A DNA stretch of 64,000 nt. It comes from Litorilinea aerophila (GTDB lineage Bacteria; Chloroflexota; Anaerolineae; Caldilineales; Caldilineaceae). A program made the translations under genes and the position numbers. Where the stretch lies: the NCBI RefSeq assembly GCF_006569185.2, contig NZ_VIGC02000013.1, forward strand, positions 62,001 to 126,000. Direction: 5' to 3'. The notes beneath the pieces were generated by a model, which saw only the letters and a list, made by a program, of their open reading frames with translations, was not told the origin of the DNA and made no database searches. Of the stretch, positions 50,101-61,300 are shown piece by piece; position 1 is the stretch's first letter, and every line of letters starts with the position of its first letter.

Positions 50101-52280
50101 GGGGCGGCCATGCTGGTGCCACACTTGCCCACATAGCCCAGGTTGGTGGATGTGGAGACGATGCCCTCGAAGGCGTCGTTGTGGCAGCCCGGTGCCACGA
50201 CATCGGGCTTGATGCGGCCGTCGAAGGTGGGCCCCCGGCTGCTGAAGCTGCTGACCAGGTCGGTGTCGGTGTTGACGGAGCCCACGCCCAGGCTGTTCTT
50301 GGCCGGCGCGTAGATGCTGTAGAACCCTTCCTCGTTGTCGTACTGGGCACCGGTGCCCTGGTTGGCCACGGCGAAGATGGCCAGGCGAGGGGGCACCGTG
50401 TTGCCGTCGCTGTCCACCGCGTCGCCCCGGACGATGCTGTCGATGCCCGCGGCCACGCCGTCGTAGACGCCGTAGGTCATGACGTAGCTGTGGGTGGAGG
50501 CCACGGCGTCGTAGTTCAGGATCTGGTCCGAGAAGTAGTCGGCATAGGCCACACCGCTGCCGATGTTCCGGCCGTAGCTCTCGTTGACCAGGCGAGCTTT
50601 GGGCGCGTGGCCCCGCCACTGGAAGGGCGTGCCGCCGTTGGTCTCGCTCTGGTTGCCGTTGCCCATGACGATGCCCGCGGTGTGGGTGGCGTGGTCGCTG
50701 GTGTCGCTGTGGGCGTAGGCGCCGATAACCACCCGGCCGCTCAGGTCTAGATGGGCCGTGGCCGGCTTGCGTTCCATGTGGCCGATGGTCACGCCCTGGC
50801 CGGTGAGCCCCAGATACAGGATGGGGTTACCCGACCCGGCGGCCGGCACGACCGCCTGCTGGACCATGGTGGAGTTGGTCTGGGCGGTGCCCTCGTCGTT
50901 CAGATCCTCCGGCGGGGTGAAGCCGGTGCTGATGGCGGCCACGGCGGGTTCCTGGGCCAGGGCAGCCAGGTTTTCCGACGTGTTGGGGACCAGCCACTGC
51001 TGGGGCGTGGCGCCCTGGCGATAGTTGTTGCTGCCCACGATGGCGGTGAGGACGCTCTCGATGGTCTCCTTGGATACGTCCGGGAAGAAGGTGACCAGGG
51101 CTTCCTGATAGGTCTCCTGGGCCTCAGGTGCCTCCAGGTCCGGATCGGTCTTGTATTCCGGCTTGTGAAGTCCCAGGAAGCGGACCAGTTCCAGGAGGGT
51201 CGGGTCGTTGAGGTTGGCCTGGCTGGAGACCCGCGCGGTGTAGGTGGTGTTGCCCAGGTACTCCAACAGCTCCACACCCAGGGAAGCCAGTTGATCCCGT
51301 TCTTCCGGCGTGGGCAGGTGGTAGAGCTGGGCCAGGGCGTACTGGTCACCTTGTGCCAGCGCGTCGGCCAGGGCCTGCTCCACGCCCGGTTCCGGGGTAA
51401 GGGTGCCCACGGCCAGGGGGATTTCCACCTGTTTGCCTGTGAGGAGCCAGACCAGGTTGGCCAGGAGCTGACGGCCGGTTTCCGTCATCTGGCCGGGGCC
51501 GCTGCGGAAGCCCCACAGGGCCCACCCATCCCCTTCCTGGATGATGGGGATCAGGTTCGCCATGCCGGCCAGGGCCGCGTAGCGCACCAGGCCGGCGGTC
51601 CGCGCACCCAGATCCACGGCAACCACCGGAACCTCACCGGTGTAGAGGGCATAGGGCGCCTGGTCCAGGGGGATGGGATGGTAGCCGGTGTAGAGGGGGA
51701 GGCTGGCGTTGCCGTCGCTGCGCTCGACCGTATGGCCATTGGTCTGGATGGCCTTGCTCAGACCGATCTGACCGTTGGCCCGGTCGAAGAAGAGGGCGCC
51801 GCCCAGACCCATGCCCAGGATGGGCCGGCCGCTGTCCAGGATCTGCTGGGTGAGCTCGTCGGAGACGGCCCACTGGCCATCCCGGGCCAGGTCATCGGCC
51901 AGGATGATGAGGTCGTAGTCGCCCAGGGCGCTCTGGCTGCGGGTGCCCACTGGCCTGGAAGCGGCCGAGGAAGAAGCGCCCGATTGGGAGATCATGGGCA
52001 GGAAAATCTTGTGCTCCCCTTCGAATGGGGTGCCAGACTCCAGCTGCATGACTTCCACGTTGGCGCCACTGCCGGCCAGGGTCTCGCCGATGGCCTGGGC
52101 CGTGGACGCGTCCTGACGGTAGATGTACAGGGCCTGGACGGCCTGTGCGGCCTGGGCCGAAGCCGGCATCACCAACCGCCCTGGCGCAGCCTTCCGGGCC
52201 GCCTGGACGGGGGCCAGTGGCAGGAAGGTCTGCGCCAACAGGGAAATCAGCAGAAGTAGGGCAAGAAACCTTCGTCTCAT
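47175..52280 (-). CDS. giant secreted S8 subtilase-VWA protein
   Basis: Secreted protein of 1701 aa. A signal peptide (RRRFLALLLLISLLAQTFLPL) leads into an alpha/beta domain (about 48-290). The subtilase domain (about 490-800) has His530 in SDHATHTAGI, the oxyanion Asn in FAVANQGTG and Ser723 in CGTSMAAPAVAG. The Asp position is Glu503 (GHMERK). A pre-peptidase-type beta domain lies near 860-950. A VWA domain (about 1065-1250) has the metal site LDHSGSM at Asp1071. The C-terminal approx. 205 residues repeat the N-terminal alpha/beta domain (WALWGF and WMLWGF, ILGMGLGG and VLGLGEGG). AAGGAGG precedes the ATG at 52280. It lies between dnaJ and clpB, on the opposite strand. Probably surface proteolysis or quality control; whether it is active is open. 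Confidence 0.85.
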   Translation of the reverse strand: MRRRFLALLLLISLLAQTFLPLAPVQAARKAAPGRLVMPASAQAAQAVQALYIYRQDASTAQAIGETLAGSGANVEVMQLESGTPFEGEHKIFLPMISQSGASSSAASRPVGTRSQSALGDYDLIILADDLARDGQWAVSDELTQQILDSGRPILGMGLGGALFFDRANGQIGLSKAIQTNGHTVERSDGNASLPLYTGYHPIPLDQAPYALYTGEVPVVAVDLGARTAGLVRYAALAGMANLIPIIQEGDGWALWGFRSGPGQMTETGRQLLANLVWLLTGKQVEIPLAVGTLTPEPGVEQALADALAQGDQYALAQLYHLPTPEERDQLASLGVELLEYLGNTTYTARVSSQANLNDPTLLELVRFLGLHKPEYKTDPDLEAPEAQETYQEALVTFFPDVSKETIESVLTAIVGSNNYRQGATPQQWLVPNTSENLAALAQEPAVAAISTGFTPPEDLNDEGTAQTNSTMVQQAVVPAAGSGNPILYLGLTGQGVTIGHMERKPATAHLDLSGRVVIGAYAHSDTSDHATHTAGIVMGNGNQSETNGGTPFQWRGHAPKARLVNESYGRNIGSGVAYADYFSDQILNYDAVASTHSYVMTYGVYDGVAAGIDSIVRGDAVDSDGNTVPPRLAIFAVANQGTGAQYDNEEGFYSIYAPAKNSLGVGSVNTDTDLVSSFSSRGPTFDGRIKPDVVAPGCHNDAFEGIVSTSTNLGYVGKCGTSMAAPAVAGVVALMFEQIRYTFGPTFMPLPSTIKALLVNTATDLSGTTPFNDPDCDCPYTYGEGPDWATGYGLVNAQAAVQAIRAKAFIEDQVSPANTQDEYTIQVTAGQSELRFTLAWDDEPGSTLTAETSPKLVNNLDLVLVAPDNTLHRPWVLDPLPITNSPGNGALDPIDADDLEDAVRGVNNRDNVEQVVVENPMAGTWTIRVTASSLPNGNPQKYSLVGDFRQLNIVSPQTGDVAEAGDPANPNIFLVVLEATQPYAADPASSLADASAGDFQVEIDGHSATIISGMPVGDQFWLNVRPQAGIYAAGNKYDLTVRWLGHGQDSETKAVLFTSREVTDRAIVLDHSGSMSEYDKMAAAQNAARLFVDQSLVGDRVAVVGFSTNAATTYPITEVSADPTTPELNAAKAAINAFVPTNMTAIGKGLLEGQNQVTAPPADFSEADVIVLLSDGLENVTPYYDTPAVKGVIEPSDTIVHTVAVGPASAGHHELLAEIADDNGGESYSVTEDGMTAADLGAAAVASISTGIDAWPTTLDNRLGDVYKQIAEEILGENRLFQATGMADPQAGVSRWQVEVPEGLERLTVAVNWSIAGHQLRLVLVDPSGKEYRFDPKSNPFCRSDATHETCIIEHPEPGSWLIVVEYYETGPENEFVVWASARTSVQFQLLVGTPQRERVMGRPVHIIGFLSSGEKPLPGQGVAVKVFPVHQYGQAVMLDLYDDGQHGDGEADDGIYANYFTDGHEAGAYAVRGVAKGEAGGAPFELYENTSFNLSPRALYVYRSQAGEQVGMAYRTLLQENGIGVDLVHVNQVPASDIQNYNLVIVGPDTGYLDQWGTDDAFDTIVRNERPVLGLGEGGYAFFGRLKLAIGWPNGVHSNGTSILVDQYSDPIWDYSFEFNLQDIKTLQLYQEESNRVDILLNREQTSVQAYGLNDFDQRYGNVVMESSWWMLWGFDDGPKTMTEDGRRLFVNAAYKTMD

Positions 52281-52866
52281 GGGAACCTCCTTGTGATATG
52301 AAATGGCTTCATGCGCGGACCCGTTGCCGGGCCCTGGCAGCAGGATCCAGGGGGCGGGAATTGGAGCAGTTGGGTGAATATTTCTGCCTGGCACCAGCGT
52401 AGCAATGCCAGCCGATTTCAGAAGCAGCCCAGGGCACAGGCCGGATGTGCAAAAGCGCACAGGGGGCAAGAGGGTTTGATTCAATTCCCAGATTCCACAC
52501 AGATTCAGTGGTGCAGCTCGTAACTGCGCATCCATCGCCACCCCTTCACCCGCCGGGATGTGGCGACAACGGGCGGGCACGGCGGCCCGCCCCTACGGGA
52601 ACGGGCGCCTTTCCGTGCACCACCGTGCGGCCGGAGACCGCACCTACGCCAGGGGGCGCCATCCACGCGGATTGGACGCGGCGGATATGTAGGGCGGGTC
52701 TCCGGCCCGCCGTGGGTGGCTGTGAAATCTGTGGCTCAAAACCAACGTGGTTCCTGTAGTGGACTCAGGATTAAAACGAACTGCTAACGCAGTGCATGCA
52801 TGCTTCTAATTTGGATTCGCTACAATGGGGGAGAGATTACGATACTGACAGCTGTGCCAGCGATCT
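52281..52866. other. gap with GTAGG repeats between the peptidase and clpB
   Basis: No gene. From 52555 to about 52720 the DNA is made of GTAGG hairpin modules, mostly in reverse orientation (CCCGCCCCTAC), including a TAGGGCGGGTCTCCGGCCCG unit. ACTGC and GCAGT around TAAC (52780-52793) make a small hairpin. GCTACAATGG at 52819-52828 contains a -10-like TACAAT, but I cannot find a matching -35. Confidence 0.5.
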
Positions 52867-52986
52867 GATACCGATTGTCTTACGAAGTGGCACGCATGAC
52901 TGCGTGGGTCCGGTTTTCAGACCGGACCGTAGGTCACGTCTGAAAACCGGACCTGCGATGGTTCTTGATCAGGCGAGCGGTATGAT
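52867..52986 (+). repeat. structured 120 bp repeat, copy 1 (MITE- or RNA-like)
   Basis: Partner of 35366-35484. Arms GGTCCGGTTTTCAGAC (52907-52922) and GTCTGAAAACCGGACC (52938-52953) pair perfectly around a 15-base loop, and G-T pairs extend the stem to 20 bp. The ends carry ATACCGATTGTCT (52868) and CGGTATGA (52978). It ends about 50 bases before clpB, so it may lie in the clpB leader. Confidence 0.7.
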
Positions 52987-53039
52987 TTGTATGGCCGGCA
53001 GAACTTATATTTCGAATTATTCCAAGGAGGCGGAATCCC

Positions 53040-55634
<2,595 letters not shown>

Positions 55635-55692
55635 TGGGCCGGCTCCTCATGGGGGCGTCAAAGTCAGACAAAACACTAACGTTGCGCATATG

Positions 55693-55770
55693 ACCATCTA
55701 ACAGATGGTGCATACACTTAAAAGTGAAAGTCGCCGGGAAGGGAAAGCGCCACGGGCGATCCCTTCCCGG
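55693..55770 (+). other. hairpins in the hsp20 upstream region
   Basis: ACCATCT (55693) and AGATGGT (55703-55709) form a small dyad with a 3-base loop, a possible operator. CCGGGAAGGGA (55734-55744) and TCCCTTCCCGG (55760-55770) form an 11 bp stem. CATACACTT here also occurs upstream of dnaK (42877) and the LamG gene (8696). Confidence 0.4.
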
Positions 55771-55820
55771 GCTGACCGGCTCACTGAACCGGCCGCCCTG
55801 TGGTGGCAATAGCGCATCAG

Positions 55821-55859
55821 TCTATTTCGAGAATTCAATTCTTGAAATAGAGGAGGTGA
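55821..55859 (+). promoter_or_regulatory. hairpin abutting the hsp20 ribosome site
   Basis: TCTATTTCGAGAATT (55821-55835) pairs with AATTCTTGAAATAGA (55837-55851) in 15 positions, one of them a G-U pair. The last paired base is the first A of the ribosome site AGGAGGTGA (55851-55859); the start codon is at 55866. An AU-rich hairpin at this place could respond to temperature, or be a dyad operator. Confidence 0.5.
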
Positions 55860-55865
55860 TGTGAA

Positions 55866-56327
55866 ATGACCGCTCTGACTCGTTGGGATCCGTTCCGGGA
55901 GATGGCAACCTTCCGTGAAATGATGGATCGCCTGTTCGATGAGTCGTTCTTTGAGGCGCCGCGCCTGTGGAGCCGTCGGCTGGAGGGCTTCAGCGTACCG
56001 ATGGATGTGATCGAGACGGAGAATGAATACATCGTCAAGGCGTCGCTGCCTGGCGTGGATCCGAACGACGTCGAGATCACCCTGACCGACAACGTGCTGA
56101 CCATCAAAGGTCAGACCAAGAGCGAGCAGGAGTACGACGAGCAGAACTATCACCTGCGGGAGCGCCGCTTTGGCAGCTTCAGCCGCAGCCTGACCCTGCC
56201 CGCCAGCGTGGACGCTGACAAAGTCGAGGCCATCCACGAGCACGGTGTCCTGACTCTGCATCTGCCCAAGGTCGAGTCGGCCAAACCCAAGAAGATCGCG
56301 GTCAAGAGCGTGGTCAACGGCGGGTGA
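55866..56327 (+). CDS. small heat-shock protein Hsp20
   Basis: Alpha-crystallin family chaperone of 153 aa that holds unfolding proteins for DnaK and ClpB. A short N-terminal arm (MTALTRWDPFREMATFREMM) leads into the alpha-crystallin domain (about residues 42-135), with VPMDVIETENEYIVKASLPG and LTIKGQTK, then the GSFSRSLTLP strand. The C-terminal KKIAVK carries the I-x-V/I anchor motif. The ribosome site AGGAGGTGA is optimal and adjoins a hairpin. It lies 231 bases after clpB and is followed by a bidirectional terminator. Confidence 0.95.
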   Translation: MTALTRWDPFREMATFREMMDRLFDESFFEAPRLWSRRLEGFSVPMDVIETENEYIVKASLPGVDPNDVEITLTDNVLTIKGQTKSEQEYDEQNYHLRERRFGSFSRSLTLPASVDADKVEAIHEHGVLTLHLPKVESAKPKKIAVKSVVNGG

Positions 56328-56375
56328 TTCCAGGCCGACTCATCAACACCCCACAGGGCCGGCCGGTGGACGGGC

Positions 56376-56410
56376 AAAAATCCCGGTGCGAATTTCGCAC
56401 CGGGATTTTT
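56376..56410. terminator. bidirectional terminator between hsp20 and the UDPGP gene
   Basis: AAAAATCCCGGTGCGAA (56376-56392) and TTCGCACCGGGATTTTT (56394-56410): a 17 bp perfect stem with A-run and T-run at the ends. It serves hsp20 (plus) and the convergent minus-strand gene. Confidence 0.92.
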
Positions 56411-56504
56411 CATTTCTCGTCACTGTTCATCCCCATCTCCCTGGCCCCTTTCCCCGCCGAGGGGGAGGGGTTGGGGGTGAGGGGGTGAATGGTTCCCCTG
56501 TGGC

Positions 56505-57980
56505 TTAAAGCGATGGCGCAAAGGGGGTGGTCTCCGGCCCCAGGACCGTCCCATCCGCGATGTGGAGCGGTTCGCTGCCCTCGTGCTTCAGGTGTACTTT
56601 CCCCTCCACCACCACATCCCGACCGAAGTAGATGTTTCCATCCACCCGCAACTCCAGGCACCGCCGCATGGATGGCGCGCCGTGGGGGAAGCGCTCCTGC
56701 AGGTCGGCAATGAGCATGTAATAGCGATCATCCAGGAAGACCAGGGGCGGCCGGCGGGCGGCTTCCGGTGGCCGGTCCGGGGTGAGGCGCAGGAGGTAGC
56801 CGTCGGTCAGCTCGTAGACGTCCGACCAGAGGACCAGCAGATCGTTGGTCTTTTTGACCGGGATGAAACGGCTACGGGGCACCCGCAGGGCTTCGGCGCC
56901 TTCGAACAGGGCGATGGCAGAGCCCATGGCCGTCTCCAGCTGGTAGACCCGCGGGGAATCCAGGTCGGTGGGGTCAACGGGTTTCTCGTTGCGGATCAGG
57001 GGGAGCTGAAGCATGTCATCGTGGCGCTGAAGCACTTCCCGCAGGGTGGGCAGGTGGATCCAGAGGTTGTTGGTGTTGAAATAGCGGTAGCGCTCGATAT
57101 CCTGGAAGGCGGCCTGTTCCTCGGGCGGGCACTGGGAGATCTCCCGCAGGATCAGCCGTCCGTCGGGGCGCCGGGCCAGGTGTCCCCCTTTGACATCGGC
57201 GGCGGTGCGATAGGCCACTTCCATGAGGAAGGGCAGCCGTTGCTCCACAAAGTGGCCCAGGATGCGGGTATCCAGCACAGCGCCCAGGTTGTCGGAATTG
57301 CTGACGAAGGCGTACTCGTAGCCGGCGTCCAGCATCTTTTCCAGCATGCCGCTGGTGAGCAGGGCGACGTAGATGTTGCCGTGACCCGGCGGGCACCACT
57401 CCTTCTCCGGGTCTGCCGGCCATTCCGCCGGCAGCAGGCTCTCCTTCCAGATCTTGGGCAGCTTGTGTTGTAGGAAGTCCAGGGGGATGTCCTGTTCCAG
57501 CTCCGGGTATCGCTGCAGGGCTTCCCGGGTCTCTTCCACGGTGTTGAAGCTGTTCATCAGCACCAGGGGCAGGCGGACGCCGGTCTGCTTGCGCAGGTGG
57601 AGCACTTGCTTCACGATGATGTCCAGGAAGGTAAGCTCTCCCTTGACCGGAAGCAGGCACTTGGGGCCGTCCATGCCCATGCTGGTACCCAGGCCGCCGT
57701 TCAACTTCAGGACCACGGCCCGCTCCAGGGCCTTTTGGCCGATCTCCGCCTGGCGGTCACCCAGGTCCGTGTAGTCCGGGAGGGTATCCACCGGTGCGGC
57801 CTCGTCCTGGCTGATGTAGCCGGTGGCGCCGGCGAGCAGTTGCTGATAGTAGAAGTGAAAGATGCGGATGGCTAAAGGTGGTACACCGGCGGCCTGCATC
57901 TTAGCAGCGAAGCGTTCAAAGCGTGGGTCGTCCATGGGCTGTGACGACGGTTGGGGGGGGTGATCCGCTTGGTGCATCAT
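56505..57980 (-). CDS. UDP-sugar pyrophosphorylase (UDPGP family)
   Basis: UDPGP-family UTP:sugar-1-phosphate uridylyltransferase of 491 aa, the form usual in eukaryotes rather than bacterial GalU. The nucleotide loop is LKLNGGLGTSMGMDGPKCL near residues 93-110. Other blocks are LVLMNSFNT, GHGNIYVALLTSG, the acidic VSNSDNLGA, and FNTNNLWI. It makes UDP-glucose or a related UDP sugar, which would feed the glycosyltransferases at 1-29 kb. The start at 57980 has AAGGAG 10 bases upstream; an in-frame ATG 45 bases further in is an alternative. It is convergent with hsp20. Confidence 0.88.
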   Translation of the reverse strand: MMHQADHPPQPSSQPMDDPRFERFAAKMQAAGVPPLAIRIFHFYYQQLLAGATGYISQDEAAPVDTLPDYTDLGDRQAEIGQKALERAVVLKLNGGLGTSMGMDGPKCLLPVKGELTFLDIIVKQVLHLRKQTGVRLPLVLMNSFNTVEETREALQRYPELEQDIPLDFLQHKLPKIWKESLLPAEWPADPEKEWCPPGHGNIYVALLTSGMLEKMLDAGYEYAFVSNSDNLGAVLDTRILGHFVEQRLPFLMEVAYRTAADVKGGHLARRPDGRLILREISQCPPEEQAAFQDIERYRYFNTNNLWIHLPTLREVLQRHDDMLQLPLIRNEKPVDPTDLDSPRVYQLETAMGSAIALFEGAEALRVPRSRFIPVKKTNDLLVLWSDVYELTDGYLLRLTPDRPPEAARRPPLVFLDDRYYMLIADLQERFPHGAPSMRRCLELRVDGNIYFGRDVVVEGKVHLKHEGSEPLHIADGTVLGPETTPFAPSL

Positions 57981-58537
<557 letters not shown>

Positions 58538-60211
58538 TTACCAACCAACGGCGCAGCCGTCCTTGCGGGGATCGCTGCCCCCGATGAGGACGCCCGTCTC
58601 CGGATCCCGCAGGATGATCTGGCCGCCGCCAAAGCCGGTGCGGCCGAAGCCGTCCACGGGCACCAGTCGATGGCCCCGCCGGGCCAATTCGGCCAGGGTG
58701 GCAAAGCTCCACCCCTCCTCCATGGCCACCAGGCCGCCGCTTTCCTGGGCGCCCAGGCCGCCGCTGGGGCCGGCCAGCTGCCAGCGGGGCACATCCAGCG
58801 CCCGTTGGGGCCACATGCCCAGGTCCACCAGGTTGACCAGCATCTGCAGGTGTCCCTGGGGCTGCATGAAGCCGCCCATGACGCCCAGGCAGGCGTGGAG
58901 CTCGCCGCCTCGGGTGGTCAGGGCCGGGATGATGGTCTGGTAGGGTCGTTTGTGGGGCGCCAGGGCGTTGGGGTGTTCCGGGTCCAGCTGGAAGAGCGCA
59001 GCCCGGTTCTGCAGGCTGACCCCGGTGCCTGGCACCACCAGACCGGTGCCGGTACCCATGTAGAGGCTGTTGATGAAACTGCAGGCGTTGCCCTCGCCGT
59101 CCACCACGCTCAGGTAGACCGTGTCCGAGCCGGCCAAAGGATCGCCGTAGGGCACGTGCTGGGCCGCGCGGCGGAGGTCGATCTCCTGGCGCCGTCGTTC
59201 CGCATAGGCCGGGCTGACCAGCTCCTCCAGGGGGATGGGCACCACCCGGGGGTCGCAGACCCAGCGCTGGGCGTCGGCGAAACCCAGGCGCATGCACTCG
59301 ATCAGGATGTGGAGGCGATCCACTTCCTCCATGGCTGCCAGGTCGAAGCCGGCTGCCAGGTTGGCGGCAATGATGGCGGCCAGCCCCTGGCCGTTGGGCG
59401 GGCATTCGTAGAGGGTCACGCCCCGGTAGTCAGCGTGGATGGGCTCATCCCAGGTGCTCTCGTGGGCGGCCATATCCTCCGATGTGATCCAGCCGCCGTA
59501 TTTCTGGACGTGGGCGCTCAGTTTGTGGGCGAATTCGCCCCGGTAGATGTAGTCCTTGCCCTCGGCCGCGATGCCCCGCAGGGTTTCGGCCAGGGTGGGG
59601 ATGCGCATGATTTCGCCGGGGCGGGGGGCTCGGCCGTCGATGAGCAGCTCGTGGCCGCTGGGCTGTTCCGGCCCGTTGTCCAGGTCGCCGCTTTCCCAGT
59701 CCGGTGAGCGCAGGAGTTTGGGCACCTGGGAGCGCCAGCCGGTGGCGATGATTTCGCTCACAGGGTAGCCGTGCTCGGCGGTCCAGATGGCCGGTTGGAG
59801 CACGTCGGCCAGGGACATGGTGCCGTGGCGTTCCAGCAGGTCGCTCCAGCCGGCCACCGTGCCGGGCACGCTGACCGCGTGGCCGGTGAAGGTGGGCATC
59901 TTCGTGTAGCCCAGGGAGCGCAGGGCTTCGATGGACGCGGCCGCGGGAGCCCGTCCGGAGCCGTTGAGCGCGGTGACCTGTTTGGTCCGCGCGTCCCAGA
60001 AGAGGGCGAAGCAGTCCCCGCCGATGCCGGTGGAGATGGGCTCCACCACGTTGAGCATGGCTGCGGTGGCCACGGCCGCGTCGGCTGCGTTGCCGCCGGC
60101 CTTGAGGATCTCCAGACCAGCCTGGGCAGCCAGGGGCTGGCTGGTGGCCACCATCCCCCGGGTCGCCATGACATTGCTCCTCCGGGAGCGGAACACAGCA
60201 TCGAACTTCAT
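58538..60211 (-). CDS. ggt: gamma-glutamyltransferase family protein
   Basis: Ntn-hydrolase of 557 aa that cleaves gamma-glutamyl bonds, as in glutathione or poly-gamma-glutamate. The N-terminal part has LAAQAGLEILKAGGNAADAA and the oxyanion-side STGIGGDCFALFWD. The autoprocessing Thr is in GSDTVYLSVVDGEGNA, aligning with the TTHYSV motif of E. coli GGT. Downstream are SLYMGTGTG and PHKRPYQTIIPAL, then a GGFMQPQGHLQ motif. There is no signal peptide, so it is probably cytoplasmic, as in YwrD-like members. AAGGAGAACGT precedes the ATG. It is followed on its 3' side by the repeat array. Confidence 0.9.
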   Translation of the reverse strand: MKFDAVFRSRRSNVMATRGMVATSQPLAAQAGLEILKAGGNAADAAVATAAMLNVVEPISTGIGGDCFALFWDARTKQVTALNGSGRAPAAASIEALRSLGYTKMPTFTGHAVSVPGTVAGWSDLLERHGTMSLADVLQPAIWTAEHGYPVSEIIATGWRSQVPKLLRSPDWESGDLDNGPEQPSGHELLIDGRAPRPGEIMRIPTLAETLRGIAAEGKDYIYRGEFAHKLSAHVQKYGGWITSEDMAAHESTWDEPIHADYRGVTLYECPPNGQGLAAIIAANLAAGFDLAAMEEVDRLHILIECMRLGFADAQRWVCDPRVVPIPLEELVSPAYAERRRQEIDLRRAAQHVPYGDPLAGSDTVYLSVVDGEGNACSFINSLYMGTGTGLVVPGTGVSLQNRAALFQLDPEHPNALAPHKRPYQTIIPALTTRGGELHACLGVMGGFMQPQGHLQMLVNLVDLGMWPQRALDVPRWQLAGPSGGLGAQESGGLVAMEEGWSFATLAELARRGHRLVPVDGFGRTGFGGGQIILRDPETGVLIGGSDPRKDGCAVGW

Positions 60212-60395
60212 ACGTTCTCCTTACCGTTGGGCTTGATTGCGTTTCACTGCGCTCTGCATCATAATAGGAGAATAGGACTCATGTCCAATTGGCAATTTTC
60301 TGCCCCCAAAGGCCGCCACAAACGAGGTTCAACTTGGGACATTCCGGCCGGGGGAGAGGGTTTGGTGGTTTGTCCGGCCGTAAGGTAGACTAATA

Positions 60396-60490
60396 AATCC
60401 CGGCAGAAATTCGTCGCCGGTCTCTCCAGTTGGGAGAGGTGCCCGGCAGGTATCGGGATTTCTGCCGTGGTTTAGATGCCAGACTGTACT
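60396..60490 (+). promoter_or_regulatory. hairpin-promoter element, copy C
   Basis: 95 bp, the same length as copy A. Arms CGGCAGAAAT (60401-60410) and ATTTCTGCCG (60458-60467); an inner hairpin CTCTCC, AGTT, GGGAGAG lies in the loop. The tail ends GCCAGACTGTACT at 60490, only 11 bases before the ATG of the next gene, which lacks a ribosome site. 30 of 35 tail bases match copy B. Confidence 0.6.
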
Positions 60491-60501
60491 AGCAAAACGC
60501 T

Positions 60502-61281
60502 ATGGGCTTTATCATCCAGTATGTGGCGACCTATGCCCCCTGGATCTACGCCATCTGTGGCCTGACGGCCCTCTATCAGATCTACCGGATCTGGCTGGTG
60601 CGATCCGAGCGCCGGCAGGCGGTCTTTTCCCTGGAGCGGGAGAAGGCCGTGCGGGATATGTACAATATCTTTGCGATTGCCCTGCTGCTGCTTTTCGTCA
60701 TGGGGGTAACCTACTTTACCAGTACCACCCTGGCCACGGCCGTGGATCCCCTGGTCTCCGAAGCCCTGCAGCCGACGCCCGCCTTTCCCTTTGTGCCCAC
60801 GCCCACCAACACGCCCCTGCCCGTCACACCCACGCCTACCTTCACGCCCACGGCAGCTCCGGCCGTCGTGGAGGGGGACGCGGCGGTGAACGCGGTGGAG
60901 ACGCCGCCGGCATCCCAGGTCGATCCCCCTACGCCCACTCCCGTGCCCACGCCGGCCATTCAGGCGCCGGCCTGCCCGGATAGCCGGTCGGTGTTGTTGC
61001 GGCCTGGGAACAACGAGGTGGTCAGCGGGGTGATCAACGTCATCGGCACGGCGACCCATGAAAATTTCCAATACTATAAGATCGAATTTGCGCCCGGCGC
61101 CAATGCTGATGCCAACTTCGGCTACCTGGCCGGTGGGACAACGCCGGTGACCAGCAATGTGCTGGCCAGCATCGACACCGCCAGCCTGGGCAATGGCACG
61201 TGGACCCTGCGGCTGATTGTGGTGGATCAGACGGGCAACTATCCGCCCCCGTGTCAGGTCACCATCAACGTGCAAAATTAG
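60502..61281 (+). CDS. membrane-anchored Thr-Pro protein with Ig-like domain
   Basis: Protein of 259 aa with no named family that I recognise. It has two hydrophobic segments, at about residues 8-28 (YAPWIYAICGLTALYQIYRI) and about 53-72 (NIFAIALLLLFVMGVTYF). An outer Thr-Pro linker (about 90-150) leads to a C-terminal beta domain (about 155-259) that starts CPDSRSVLLRPGNNEVVSG and ends PPPCQVTINV. The latter resembles the Ig-like domains of surface proteins, with one Cys at each end that could pair. The ATG follows TGTACTAGCAAAACGCT with no ribosome site, so translation may be leaderless. It is followed by another copy of the hairpin-promoter element. Confidence 0.72.
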   Translation: MGFIIQYVATYAPWIYAICGLTALYQIYRIWLVRSERRQAVFSLEREKAVRDMYNIFAIALLLLFVMGVTYFTSTTLATAVDPLVSEALQPTPAFPFVPTPTNTPLPVTPTPTFTPTAAPAVVEGDAAVNAVETPPASQVDPPTPTPVPTPAIQAPACPDSRSVLLRPGNNEVVSGVINVIGTATHENFQYYKIEFAPGANADANFGYLAGGTTPVTSNVLASIDTASLGNGTWTLRLIVVDQTGNYPPPCQVTINVQN

Positions 61282-61300
61282 AAAATCGGGCAGCATGGTA

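Noticed and set aside
47154-50750. Long plus-strand open frame opposite the subtilase gene
   Set aside because: It lies wholly antisense to a clear peptidase with catalytic motifs, and its translation is Val/Gly/His-rich without recognisable domains. High GC leaves such frames open.
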